Source: Ctenosaura bakeri (taxonomy: Eukaryota > Chordata > Lepidosauria > Squamata > Iguanidae). From it: a stretch of DNA of 64,000 nt. The DNA lies in NCBI GenBank assembly GCA_948474755.1, contig CAOLHI010000075.1, positions 744,001 to 808,000 on the forward strand, in the 5' to 3' direction. Both the position numbers and the translations under genes were made by a program. The notes under the pieces were generated by a model that ran no database searches, was not told the origin of the DNA, and saw nothing but the letters and a program-made list of their open reading frames with translations. Shown here in pieces: positions 44,379-55,135 of this stretch; positions within the stretch are counted from its first letter, which is position 1, and every line of letters begins with the position of its first letter.

Positions 44379-45595
44379 ATATACATATAAAGTAATATTA
44401 TATTATGAATGAAGATAAATAGGTTAAAAATTGCTAAAATGAGCAAAGAATGTGGGTCACCCCATTCAATTAGAGCAGTGAGAGACAGTTTGGAGATCTG
44501 GTTTAAAATTTACAAGTTGTTATGATTATAAAGAAAACTTCCTCAAAACGATGTATAGATGGCCCTTGACTCCAGTTAAATTGGCAAAAATATATAAAAA
44601 TATGAGTAATAAGTGCTGGAAATGTAACTCACAGGAAGGGTCTTTTTACCATCTGCGGTGGATTTTAGGAAAGCTAGGAGATTTGGTTACAAATTAGTGG
44701 GGAAATAAAACAAAAGAGAGAGAGAGAGATAATTTTGTTAAACATGCTGGACTATGAAGATAAGGTGGAAAACAAAGATGGAATATTGTTATTTATATCA
44801 TTACAGCAGCCAGAATAATTTTTGCAAAATATTGGAGAGGGAGATCCATTCCTCTGATGCAAGAATGGTTAGAGAAGATGATGGAGTTGGCCAAAATAGA
44901 TAAATTGACATGAAAGGGAACTCCATATAATATTATCTTAAAATTTGGTGTCCTTATATAACGTATGTGAAGGAAAGATTTGGCAATATTAGGTTTTGAT
45001 ATTTAGTACATATTTATCTATGATTCAGCGATAAGAGATTATTTATAAAAAAGAACTTTCCTTTTTTTTCCTAAAGAAAATAGGGAAATTATTTTGATCC
45101 TTGCTTAAATAACTGATGACAGAAATTGTGGGAAGCCATGGGGAGATGGGAGAGGTAAGTGGTTAGCTCTTTTTCTGTTTCTTTTTTTCCCTCTTTCTTT
45201 TTCTCTTTTCTTGCTATCCTGGTGTGCACTTATTTTTTAAATAATTTTTCTTTTGTTTTTCTTTCTTTTCTTTGCCTTTTTAATAGTTATGATTTTACTT
45301 TGTTACTTGTTAGAGTTTTGTTATTTATATGTTAAAACTTAATAAAAACTTGGTTTAAAAAATGACATCACATCACTTCTGGTTTAATTTTCAGCCGATT
45401 CTTGGAGTTTTTTTAAGGGTTTGGGTGGCTTGGAAGCTTTGCAGTGGGTTTGACACATTTTGGTATTTGAGGGCAAAATAATCACCCCATGTCTTAGGTT
45501 GGGGGGCCTGGGGTGTTTTGGGGGAGCTTCAGGGATCATAAATTGGAGCTTCAGGGGTCACAGGCAGCTCACAGGCTGCCCTTTGCCCTCCCCTA

Positions 45596-47900
45596 TTCTA
45601 TATGATGCATTTTATTTTTAAATAACAGTTCTACTGTTGTATTATTTGGTGAATAATATAGATATTTAGAAAACTTTCTGCTATTGTATCTTTAAACTTT
45701 AAAACTTCAACTTTAAAACTTTAAAAATATGGTACTTTTTTCAAAGTTGAAAACTTCTCCACGGGTTGGGGTCCCATTGACATCTATCTAGGGACCTCTT
45801 GCACACCCTAGTTTCTGTCATCAATTTTTTTTCTACAGCTACAGTAGCAGAAAATCTGTTTCTTCTCCTTTGAAACAATGTGTATGCTTCCCATGCACCT
45901 TCTTTATAAGTGAAGTTGCACTTCTAAGTAATGGCTGGGAAAATAATGCCCCTGCTAAATGAGGGACATGAGTATCTGGGAGGCATAAAATGCCCAGTCC
46001 TTTTTTTTAGAAAAAACTTCATTTCACCCTTCACATTGAAAGAATGAGGCAGGGTTTGGACGCATTTGAGTCACTTCATATTGCACATCCCTCAGAAGAT
46101 CTTCCTCCTCCCATAAAACAGGACATAACTGTCTGTAGGGAGAGAAAAGAAAGTGAAAGGTAATTATTTATTCCTCAGTGGAGATGAATCTATGCTAGTT
46201 TTCTCTTTAAAAAAAACAACCCTCAAGATCATTCTCTTCTGTTTATGTGAATTTGGGGAGATCTTTTTAAAATACAAAACTCAAAATTCATTCAATTTCT
46301 ATCCCACCACTCTCTCAGTACAGAAGCCAAGGTGGCTTAAAAGACAGATTAAAAGTATGGCTAAGACCTACCAATGAAAAAGCTTAAAAAAGCTATTGTG
46401 CAACCCAGTTCAAACCACCTTAAAAGAAGATGAATGTACAGCCTATGCCATTAAAAAGACTCTTCTGCCAAATAAAATTTCTGCCTGTCTCTACTGCCCA
46501 CATTCAATTGGAACCACTATTCTTAGCACAGTGAGGATTGTGTTGTACCTGTCTCTCATACATGTGCAGTATGATGAGCCTTCCAGACGAAAAAGGTAGA
46601 GAGGGGGAAAGGGAGTGACACTGATTCAGCAACTTCATCCCCATATTAAAACTCAGTCTTCAAAGAGTTAGCCACCCAAAGGCCTAAGTGTGGATGGACA
46701 CATCTTCTACAGTAAAATTTATTTAGCCTCACGATTTCTCCAACACGTTTACGAAGATACTTCTAAATTCTGGTCAGTTCTTGCTTTTTTATGGAGGGTG
46801 TATGTTCAAAGTAATTATTTAAAGAAGAAATACTGTTCTTCTCCAACCCCTACTAATACGCACACAGGCACCCCACCAAATGTCCCTTGTGGCAGGGCCA
46901 TTGGAATGAAGAGTGACTTCCCACGAGGTGTGTACAGGAAAGGTTCCCATTGGATTGTGCCCCCAGCAATCAACTTGCAAAACATTATAATAAGGGCTAA
47001 TTATCTGGGCACTTACGGTAAAAAATGAACATAATGACTGTTTAGCATTGAGAAATTCCCCGTGAGAGGCATCATTATTAAAGGTAAGCTGTTCTTTCAG
47101 AAAGGGAAAAAGTTAATTGCTAATATCTCCACCCACCTAACCTAATGTGTATCTTCCAACTACAGGATGTTAGTGTTTGCCAAGCAAAAAGGCAACATAG
47201 TGAGAATACTGAATGCTGTTTCGTTTTCCACAGTCATAGCCTCTCTGCCAACTGATTATGCAGCCATGTTGTTTGAAAGCTTGCATAATTTACATTAGCA
47301 TGCCTAAGATCTCAGGTGACTATGCCTTTGAGGCCAGCAGGGCATCCCCAGTGGACCAAGATTTGATATTCTTCCCAATATCTGACCCTTTTTTCCTTGT
47401 TAATTACAGGCAGACTTCCCTGGCCTGTGCCTGTATCTGCACCTGTTTCCCATCTCTGAGCAGCTGCTAATTAGATTGCAAATGGTGGGGATGGGCAAAA
47501 CCAGCCACACACGGTTGAGTGATCTATTGATCAGATTGGCATGCCATGCATACAATAAAGATTATCTGCTGGACCTGCTTTCCAAAAGAAAAGCCACTTG
47601 CAAAGAACTCCAGTGCTGAAAGAAAATGGTATTCTTCATTATCTTCACAATATTTGTGGTATGCATATAAAACCAATGTGCAGAGGATTCCTGTATCTGA
47701 TTGCCTCCGATATGATTTTTTTCCCACTTATATAAGGTATCATTTGCACTGGATAACAACAAGGTTTATAATTCCTCTTAGAGTCCATTATTTATTATCT
47801 CATGTGGTCAATCTAAATTTGCAATTATGGATTATCATTTAGAAGAGGAGAAAGTGAATGCTACTTTGCATCGCATCCATTATCTGCACAAGAGAAAAGA
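45596..47900. other. Unassigned stretch
   Basis: No gene recognised. A 'caccactctctcagtacag' / 'aaggtggctta' block near 46305-46340 resembles a degenerate LINE/SINE tail. Frames at 46690-47028 and 47546-47842 lack domains. Confidence 0.4.
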
Positions 47901-47902
47901 AA

Positions 47903-47962
<60 letters not shown>

Positions 47963-47964
47963 AA
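47900..47964 (+). repeat. (GAAA)n microsatellite
   Basis: More than 14 GAAA units. Frames crossing it encode only Lys/Glu/Arg or Phe/Leu/Ser repeats. Confidence 0.95.
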
Positions 47965-49697
47965 CCAAGCTCCCCAATAAAATGGGTTTCCTGTCCCAGA
48001 GTCCACCAGGACTGGTGCTTTTTGCATTGGGGTGTTATTGGCCCAGACACCCCAACCCATCCAAAAGTCCAAAAGTGGACAGCATTCTAAAAGTGGACAT
48101 CTACCATTTTTGACCTAGTGCAATCACAGTGGGTGACAGGAGAAAATCTGGCCTCTAAATTACCCATCTCTGTCTAGAAGCACTGTTAACTCATTTACAA
48201 TGTGATCCTATATATGTGTACTTACAACGGATCTGATCTGGTATTGATGTGGAAGACTGCATTCAGTAATTCAAAAAGGAACTGTTGAAAAATCAGTGGG
48301 TAAATTCTGAAACGTGTATTGCTGGTAGCAGTGAATATGCTCTCATTAACTGCATTATGAAAGATTTTTAAAATATTGGCCTTGGCTTTAGGTTGGATCT
48401 AATTAGCAATTTTGTGCACAAGGAAATCAGTGGAGATTCTGAATCCAGGACACCAAAGTTCCTTTTATCATCTCAAAATGCATGTGTATTCAGGGCAATG
48501 TAGTGAAGAATATCTAGGGACAGGTCCTGCTGCTTCCACATAAGTCGGATCATCTTTCCTTTTCCAATCCAGTTTAATTCCTTCCACATATTCTGTGACT
48601 GCCGCTACTCTCCACAGAAGCTCTGGCCTTTGCCTCACATCTAAGCCTAATCCAAAGACAGAATGGAAAACATATGGAATAAACTTAAATATCTTTATGA
48701 AGAAGAAGGATTTATGCATCTGCAGAGTAATGTGTTCAAGCCCGTGTTTCTATGATACCTCACTTGTCTTATTTGAACCTTTCTATGGGCCACTGTCTCA
48801 TAAAATATAAGGACTATCTCATTTTATTGCAGGTCACTAAAAATGTGGTCAAAGTCAGAACTGCAGCTATTCTCATGCATGATGGTAACATTTTATAAGA
48901 GATGTCCTTACAAAACAGCTACCTTCACTGTGAAAATTGCATTTACTCCTCAGAATCATAAAACAGCTTAGGAGGCAATTAAACTCCCTGGGATTTTATT
49001 TTATTTTTGCCTAAATAGAATTCAAGTAAAGTAATTGGGTCAGAAAAACTGTGAAGTCAAAAACTCATGCCCTACACCATGCAAACAAGACCTCTGAGGA
49101 AAACCAATTCTAGTTGGTGCTTCATCAGAACCTCTTCACATACCTTTAGATTCTCCTAATGAAAAACACTGGGCAATAAACACATTCTTCCTAACAGACA
49201 GAAGACTGGCTGCCAGAAAGTTTCATATGGTTTGAGTTAGAATGTATTTAGAGTAGAGCCTTAGACTGAAATGTGTTTATTGAAGAAGTGCTAGATTATT
49301 TGTTTTTTTAAAAAGAACATGAACTACCACATGAAATCTATTGGAAATACAGCAATATATACCCTAAATCTATCAGTGTGGGGAATACTTTACTTCTTTT
49401 TAATATAAAGGCAATTGGTCAATATAGGAGGTGGGGATCTGAAACAAATGTAGGACTATTTACATCAACATGGATGACTTTTGGTTTTATTGAATATCAC
49501 CATGCTTTTAAAACCTGAGCACTGCCATTTTGTGTGTGTGTTTGTGTGTGTGTTATAGTACACTGTCATTCTTTTTAATCTTTGCATGCTACCCACCCAA
49601 TAATGGGTTTTTAGCCAAAGGGAAATTAGCTTGAACTAGAATGTTCTTAAAGAGATCATCTGGTGACTGAGCACATAACTCCTAGAACATCCAGTCA
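47965..49697. other. Unassigned stretch
   Basis: No gene recognised; a GT-rich tract lies at 49534-49553. Frames near 48468-48810 lack domains. Confidence 0.4.
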
Positions 49698-50045
49698 TGT
49701 CACAGAATCATAAAATCATAGAGCTGGAAGGGACTAAAAGGGCCATCAGTGCAATGTCTTGCCGTGCCAGAATGCATAGCTAAAGCACTACTGAACACAC
49801 AGTTAAGCACTCCCAAGATATGTCAATTCAATTTTTGCTTAAAAGCCCCCACACAAAGGGAGTACATGACCTTCCATGATTATCTATTCCACTGTTGAAC
49901 GGCTCTTACAGTAAAAAAATTCTTCTTAATATTTTGGTAGAATATCTTTTCTAATTTGAATCCATTGATCCATTTTCTAGTCTCTGGAGCATCATCTTCT
50001 TCGTCATATCCCTTCAGATATTTAAAGATGGCTACCATTCCTGGA
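49698..50045 (-). mobile_element. CR1 3' end, antisense
   Basis: It starts with the antisense octamer region 'cagaatcataaaatcatag', then 'agctggaagggact', and reaches 'ctagtctctggagcatcat' and 'gatatttaaagatggctacc', the ORF2 C-terminal region. A DIRS element begins about 40 bp further on. Confidence 0.85.
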
Positions 50046-50083
50046 TATACAATAAGAGATTTCCAGGTCATGGTCCTTGAAGA

Positions 50084-51765
50084 ACAGGTTGCTTACCTGT
50101 AACTATGATTCTTTGAGTGGTCATCTGTAAACTCAAACAAATGGGACATCTGGGCCTGTGCCATGCACTGTTCAGAACCCTCTAGAGCTTGATAGCACAT
50201 GTTTTGGTGGGAACCCTGTCCCCATCTCTAGAGGCTATCTAAGCTACCTTCCTGCCTAAACTGCCAGTTCCTGGCTGCCTAAGGCAACAGCCAAAGGACT
50301 GAAGAACAGAAAGGACATAAGGGCAGTAGGATGGGTTGTGTGAGTTCACAGATGACCACTTGAAGAACCACAGTTACAGGTAAGTAACCTGTTTTCTTCT
50401 TTGTGGTCTCTATGACTCACATAAGTGGGAGGCTATTGAGCTACTAATCACAGGAGGTGGTAGTGTCATACAACACTAAGTAACACCACTCTCCCAAACA
50501 CAGCATCATCTCTCAATCTATTGTCCAGCCTACAGTGATAGATGAAGATGGAAGGCTGTGACCATGTAGCAGCTCTGCAGATCTCATGAAGTGGCACTCC
50601 TTGTAAGAAGACTGTGGAGGCATCCAGAGCCCTGGTGGCTCCTCAGCTGTGTAGGAGGCTACTTGCCAGTCAGTTCACAGGCGAGTTGAATGATGGAGGA
50701 CACCCACTTGGACAGTCTCTTGATAACACTGACAGTCCTTTCTTCACAGAGGAACAGCATATGTAAAGTCGCTGAAAGTTTCTGAATTTTGTTGTATGCT
50801 GAACATAGGAGGCCAGAGCATTTCAGACATAAAGGCAGTGGAGGTTACGCTTTAACTCTGAGGCTGGATTCTGCATGAAGGCAGGGAGTATGAAATACCA
50901 GTTCAGGTGGAAAGTTGAAACTACTTTTAGAAGGAAAAAGATGTCAGGTCAAAGCACCACCTTTTCCTTGTGGAATCAAAGATATGGTAGGTCCACTCTT
51001 AGAGAACAAAGCTCATTGGCTCATCTTGCAGAAGTGACAGCTACCAAAAATGCTGTTTTCCAGGATAGTAAATGAATGTCACAGGTCACCATGGGCTTGA
51101 AAGGCTCCTTTTGACAGCTGGGAGGGAAAAAAAGCTGCTAATTCCAAGCCAATACTGGAGGTGAAACAGGCAGACAGAGGCTTTTATAGCCCTTCAAGAA
51201 TCTTTTAATGGTGGGATCCAAGAAGTAAGATGGCCTCCACTGCCTCTGCACATACCAGGATGTTGCTGACAGGTAAGACTTGAAAGAAGAAAGAGAGAGT
51301 CCTTTGTCAGCAAGGACTCCCAGAAAGTCCAAGAGGTGGATGGTACCAAAGGTACTAATGTCAAGTTGTTGGTCTCAAAGGAAGTTAACCATTTCTTTCC
51401 ACTTGTAGCAGTAGGACCATTTAATTAAAGACTTGTGGGCAGCTTCAATGATTTGCTTCGTGGGTTGAGGCAAAGATATTAATGGAGAAGGTTCTGTGCC
51501 AAAAACCATAATTGAAATAAGCAAATCAAGAAAAACAGTTAAGTGAAGTCTTTAAGCTAAAGAAGACTCCTAATGGCACTGCTGCTGCAGTGGACAGAAA
51601 GGAACTGGTGGATTAGGCGAGAAGATGACTTATATAGCCTCTGGGGATAGGGGCAGGGTTCCTATCAAATGCTTGCTGTCAAGCTGTAAAAGGTTCCAAA
51701 CAGCACACTGAGCAGGTACAGATGACTCATTTGTGTGAGTCACAGAAACCACAAAGAAGAACAAG
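50084..51765 (-). mobile_element. DIRS-type (tyrosine recombinase) retrotransposon remnant
   Basis: The left end is a split inverted pair. 'aacaggttgcttacctgtaa' (50084-50103) is mirrored at 50374-50393, with 'tggtcatctgt' against 'acagatgacca' adjoining. 'cttctttgtggt' (50394 on) is mirrored at 51745-51760, at the right end. Such inverted and circle-junction repeats are characteristic of DIRS elements, which integrate by a tyrosine recombinase and not by an integrase. The only recognised coding relic is the recombinase on the minus strand; RT and gag are missing. Confidence 0.8.
51138..51430 (-). pseudogene. DIRS tyrosine recombinase N-terminal remnant
   Basis: The minus frame 51138-51332 gives DFLGVLADKGLSLSSFKSYL, then DPTIKRFLKGYK and a Pro-rich hinge, the layout of the SAM-like N-terminal domain of DIRS recombinases. 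Just upstream (51340-51430) another frame gives a KWKEMVNFL-like helix. The catalytic C-terminal half (R-H-R-Y residues) was not recognisable in 50450-51130. Inactive. Confidence 0.75.
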
Positions 51766-51769
51766 TAAA

Positions 51770-52120
51770 TTACAGAGGAAGATGAGACAAAGGAACACCT
51801 GAATTGAATCATCTTCACAAATTCCAGTCCATTAGCAGAAGTATGAATAAAGACGATAGTTTCATGACACACTACCTATATTAACACAAGGGTTTTCACT
51901 ACTCATTCTATAACAAAATTAATTTTCTCAGAGAAAATTTTGAACCCAGGGAAACTGACTTATGGTAAACTGATTTGTTGATTTTACACATCAAAACGAA
52001 CTGTGTTGTGATGACTATAAAGATCTGAAAGATCTGTATCACCTTTGAAAATTTGGGTTTATAATCATGAAAACTCATACTAAAATAAAAACCAGGTAAA
52101 TAAAGACTTTTTTTTAATCC
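51770..52120. other. Unassigned spacer
   Basis: No feature recognised between the DIRS right repeat and CR1. Confidence 0.4.
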
Positions 52121-52295
52121 CCCTCCCTTTTTCCTTTATACACCATTCACCTCTGAGCCTTTTCTTCTCCAGCTTACACAAACTCAACTCCCTGAGCCAT
52201 TCCTCACAAGATTTTGTTTTAGATGCCTTTTACCATCTTTGTTACCCTTTCCCTAATTACGGTTATGCACCCATTTCAGATCATTCACCTTAGTT

Positions 52296-53588
52296 CAGTG
52301 GTTCTCAACCTGTGGGTCGCGACCCCTTTGGGAGTTGAACAACCCTTTCACAGGGGTCACCTAAGACCATTGGAAAATATGTATTTCCGATGCTCTTAGG
52401 CTTCATTCTCTCCTCGGTGGTGGTGCGCAAGCGCGAGCCACGCTCTCGCATCCTCCTGCCGCCTTTGGCCCCTCATGCAAGAACCTGCTTGCGCGAATGG
52501 CACCCCCCACCTCTGCGATAAGGTAATGTGCGGAAAAGGCCCAGAGTGGTGGTGCACCAAAGGGACAGGAGGAAGCGAGCGCATGGCTCGTGCTTGCGCA
52601 CCACCACTCCTGGGCCTTTTCCTCACGTTACCTTATCGCGGAGGTGGGGGGTACCGTTCGCGCAAGCAGGTTCTTGCACAAGGTGCTCTCTTCACTGCTC
52701 CTTCGTCCTGCAGCTGGCTTCCTGGTCGTGCAACCACCCCACCCCTTCCTCCCCCAGTGCAGCCTACAGCTCCCAGGCTGCACTGCGGAAGGAAGGGACA
52801 AAGTGGTCCGCAACTAGGAAGCCAGCTGCGGGACGAAGGGGCAGTGAAGAGAGCACCTCACACAAGAACCTGCTTGCACGAATGGCACCCCCCACCTCCG
52901 CAATAAGGTAACATGCAGAAAAGGCCCAGGAGTGGTGGTGCGCAAGCACGAGCCACGTGCTCATGTCCTCCTGCTCCCTTTGGCGGGAGCGTGTGTGGCC
53001 ACAGTGTCGCCACAGCAGGAGTGGTGGTGCGCAAGTGCGTGCCAAGCGCTTGCGTCCTCCTACCCCCTGTTCAGAAGGGACTGAAATAGCTCCCCTTCCC
53101 TGTTACCGGGAGAACCTCCCATCTGACGGGCCAGCTTGGGGGGGGAGCAGAAGCATGGGGGGCAAGCCCCCTCCTCACCACAGCCCCTGCCCCACTCATC
53201 ACAGAGGGGGGTGCTGTGGAAGGGCTGGGGGGCCACAAGGCAGCACTTTTCTGGGGGGGGCGAGCTGCGCCTGGCGCAAAAGACCAAGGTGATGGGATCC
53301 CCCCCGACCAGGGTCGACACTCTGGAAACTTTTCCCACACTGTCCCCCCAGCAGAAACGAGAGCGAAGCAGAAGCAGAGCCCGGGGGGGTTCTCAGAGTT
53401 TTTTCCCGGGGGAGATGCATGGCTCCTCTTTCCCTCCCTGCCTGCCTCCCCATTCCTGGCCGGCGAGGTGGCCTTTGCTGGGGGGGAGGCATTGTAAATA
53501 CTAAATAAATAATTTTATGGTTGGGGGTCACCACAACATGAGGTACTGTATTAAAGGGCCATGGCATTAGGAAGGTTGAGAACCACTG
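52296..53588. mobile_element. hAT-type non-autonomous element with palindromic core
   Basis: The ends CAGTGGTTCTCAACCT (52296) and AGGTTGAGAACCACTG (53588) are perfect inverted repeats. Flanks carry a perfect 8-bp duplication CCTTAGTT (52288-52295, 53589-53596), the hAT hallmark. The ~1.3-kb interior is very GC-rich. Overlapping frames on both strands (for example 52475-52906 and 53199-53726) come from base composition; no hAT transposase motif was seen. A large palindrome fills 52575-52965. Confidence 0.92.
52575..52965. repeat. ~390-bp palindrome (fold-back) in the hAT-like element
   Basis: Arms of about 150-185 bp face each other: 'tgcgcaccaccactcctggg' (52594 on) mirrors the sequence ending near 52946, and 'gcagctggcttcctggtcgt' (52709 on) mirrors 52812-52833. 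The centre also pairs (AGTGCAGCC / GGCTGCACT). The outer ends of the inner 316 bp (52612-52927, GGGCCTTTTC...GAAAAGGCCC) look like the GC-rich family at 14.2, 20.5 and 26.6 kb. A third, direct copy of one arm sits at about 52463-52545. Confidence 0.85.
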
Positions 53589-54000
53589 CCTTAGTTCTTC
53601 AGTTTTCAGAGTGAGAAGGGCAAGCGTCATGCCCAAAGGGGGACACAACGTTTCAAAAGGGGTCTGACCAATGGAGAATGGATTAGTAATATTAACATCT
53701 TGTGAGCTTGGACCACTTTTGATCACCCTAAGATTGCATTGACTTTTCTGGCCACTGAATCACATTGCTCACTCATGTTTAGCTTGTGGTCCACTGAGAC
53801 TCCCTAGATCGTTTTCACGTGTAATGTTGACAAATCAGGTTGTCACTCAACCTGGATTTGTGGATTTCATTTTTTTTTCTGCCTAAATGTATTAACATAT
53901 ATTTGTCCCTGTTGAAATTCATTTTTTAAAAAAATTTAACCAGCTTTTTAATCTGTTAATATCTTTTTGAATCCTGATTGTGTCCTCTGGGATATTAGCT

Positions 54001-54214
54001 GTTGTTGATTATACTAAGGCAACCCTATTATGGGGTTTTCTTGGCAAGATTTGTTCAAAGGAGGTTTGCCTTTGCCTTCCTCTGAGGCTGAGATAGCATG
54101 ACTTGCCAAAGGTCACCCAGTGGATTTCCATGACTGAGTAGGGATGCAAGCCCCTGTCTACCAAGTCATAGTCCAATGCTCAAACCACTACACCAAACTG
54201 GCCCTCTGAGACAG
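54001..54214 (-). mobile_element. tRNA-derived SINE, antisense, nested in CR1
   Basis: On the minus strand it has a Sauria-type head ('gtgtagtggtttgagcattgg'-like, near 54180-54200), the 'ccactgggtgacctttggc' body region, and ends with a Bov-B-like tail near 54001. Flanks carry TAGCT (53996-54000, 54215-54219), and CR1 text is continuous once it is removed. Confidence 0.85.
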
Positions 54215-54331
54215 TAGCTATCCCTCTTAATTTGGTGTCATTTGCAAATTTCAGAAGCATTCTTCTCTTCTATCATCCAAGTCATTTTTAAAGACATTGA
54301 ACAACCTTGAGGCACATCACTAGTAATGTGA

Positions 54332-54370
54332 GGAGGAGGAGGAGGAGGAGGAGGAGGAGGAGGAGGGAGG
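54332..54370 (+). repeat. (GGA)n microsatellite
   Basis: About 12 AGG units inside CR1. Confidence 0.95.
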
Positions 54371-54697
54371 AGAAGGAGAAGGGTATTCCTGTATTGCCTC
54401 TTTACCTATTCTGGGCTGTGGTCCCCTTACTGCATCTTTCTTATCTTTTTTCACCAGGTTGACTATTTGTTTCCTGTTTGGAGAAGACTGAGACAAAGAA
54501 GGTCTTGAACAATTCCATCTTCTCTCAGTCTCCTGTTAGTATTTCACCTTCCTCTTTATGCAGTAACCATATTATTTCTTTGTTTTCCTCTTGCTTCAAC
54601 CATAGCAAAACTTTAACAAAACTGTCCTTTATAAATTGTCATTGCTCTAGTAATCCTGAAAGAATTCTGAGTTTTTATGAATTTCTCTCTCTCCATG

Positions 54698-54875
54698 ACC
54701 ATTCCTGCACTAGTCTGTTATAGTGCTATTATTCCTCTTTCAATATCCTATGGAATTCTGGGATTGCAGTTTAGCAAGGGATCTTTGAGGTCCCTCTCTA
54801 AACTGCAAACCCCAGGATTCCATAAGAAGTTGAAAGTGGAATAACAGCACTATAACAGGCTAGTGCGGAAATGGC
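54698..54875. mobile_element. Palindromic MITE, family B, copy 2
   Basis: The left end 'ccattcctgcactag' pairs with 'ctagtgcggaaatgg' on the right. 'ctgttatagtgctattatt' pairs with 'aataacagcactataacag', and an inner pair surrounds 'aaactgcaa'. Nested in CR1. Confidence 0.85.
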
Positions 54876-55135
54876 ACATGTAATAGCTATCCCTTAGTAT
54901 CCTCTCTAGTAATATCTCCCTTCTTCCATCTCTTGCCCATGTATCTTTTAAATCTCAGTTTGTCCAACAGTTCTTTCTCTGTCCATCCATTTCTTTAGAT
55001 ATTTTCCACATTTGTTTCTCATTAGAATTGTTTACAATTGTGTCTGCAATATCTTGCCTTTAAGAAACTCTCATACATCATGCTCTCCCTTCTCTCTGAG
55101 AATTTCTGTCCATAGGAATGTTGATTTAGAATTAT

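Larger units (their letters stand above)
41387..44660 (+). pseudogene. L1 ORF2 remnant
   Basis: It starts at ATG 41387 with FVTWNVKGIN (endonuclease N-terminus). The 41487-41732 frame holds RNGAVIYVKENL. The 41941-42507 frame (188 codons) holds RT blocks KRGKASGNDSL, IIKNYRCISLLN and HEDQNGFLLER, with an altered FIDTKKRAFD core. The RT catalytic FADD box is split at about 42725 by CR1. RT resumes at 43352 with VVFILEDPQLN. The frame at 43726-44061 holds the post-RT region, and KCWKCNSQEGSFYH lies near 44610-44655. It is a fossil with all core activities lost. Confidence 0.88.
38922..45362 (+). mobile_element. Near full-length L1, sense, with nested insertions
   Basis: TGACATCA lies on both sides (38914-38921, 45363-45370), and the 3' end reads 'aataaaaacttggtttaaaa'. 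In order: a long 5' UTR including microsatellites (39870-40081) and a purine-rich tract, ORF1 remnants from about 40467, ORF2 from ATG 41387 (MNGNFVTWNVKGIN), endonuclease and RT pieces, a CR1 tail (42727-43351), the RT tail, the C-terminal Cys block near 44610-44655, and a 3' UTR. Without the inserts it would be about 5.8 kb. Many stops and frameshifts make it inactive. Confidence 0.88.
38823..45595. mobile_element. hAT-like non-autonomous element split by an L1
   Basis: The left piece starts CAGGGATGGGCAAC (38823) and the right piece ends TTTGCCCTCCCCTA (45595), an inverted pair typical of CAGGGGTGGGCAA-type hAT ends. Removing the L1 leaves about 330 bp with no coding capacity. The expected 8-bp flanking duplication is not clear, so the call rests on the ends and on the L1 target duplication lying inside. 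Confidence 0.55.
52120..55135 (-). mobile_element. Long antisense CR1 with three nested insertions
   Basis: CR1 text runs right to left from 55135 to about 52120: the 5' ORF2 region ('gcctttaagaaactct' at about 55058), 'ggagaagactgagacaaag' (54479), the RT tail ('cctcttaatttggtgtca' near 54223), 'gcattgacttttctggcca' (53736), and finally 'cttctccagcttac' (52165). It is interrupted by a hAT-like element (52296-53588), a SINE (54001-54214) and a MITE (54698-54875). A (GGA)n repeat lies at 54332-54366. No intact ORF remains. Confidence 0.85.

Noticed and set aside
47827..48090. Lys/Arg/Glu repeat protein frame
   Set aside because: It is generated by the (GAAA)n microsatellite.
52475..53726. Several overlapping long frames on both strands in GC-rich DNA
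   Set aside because: They lie in a palindromic hAT-like element, overlap in many frames and have compositional, domain-free translations.
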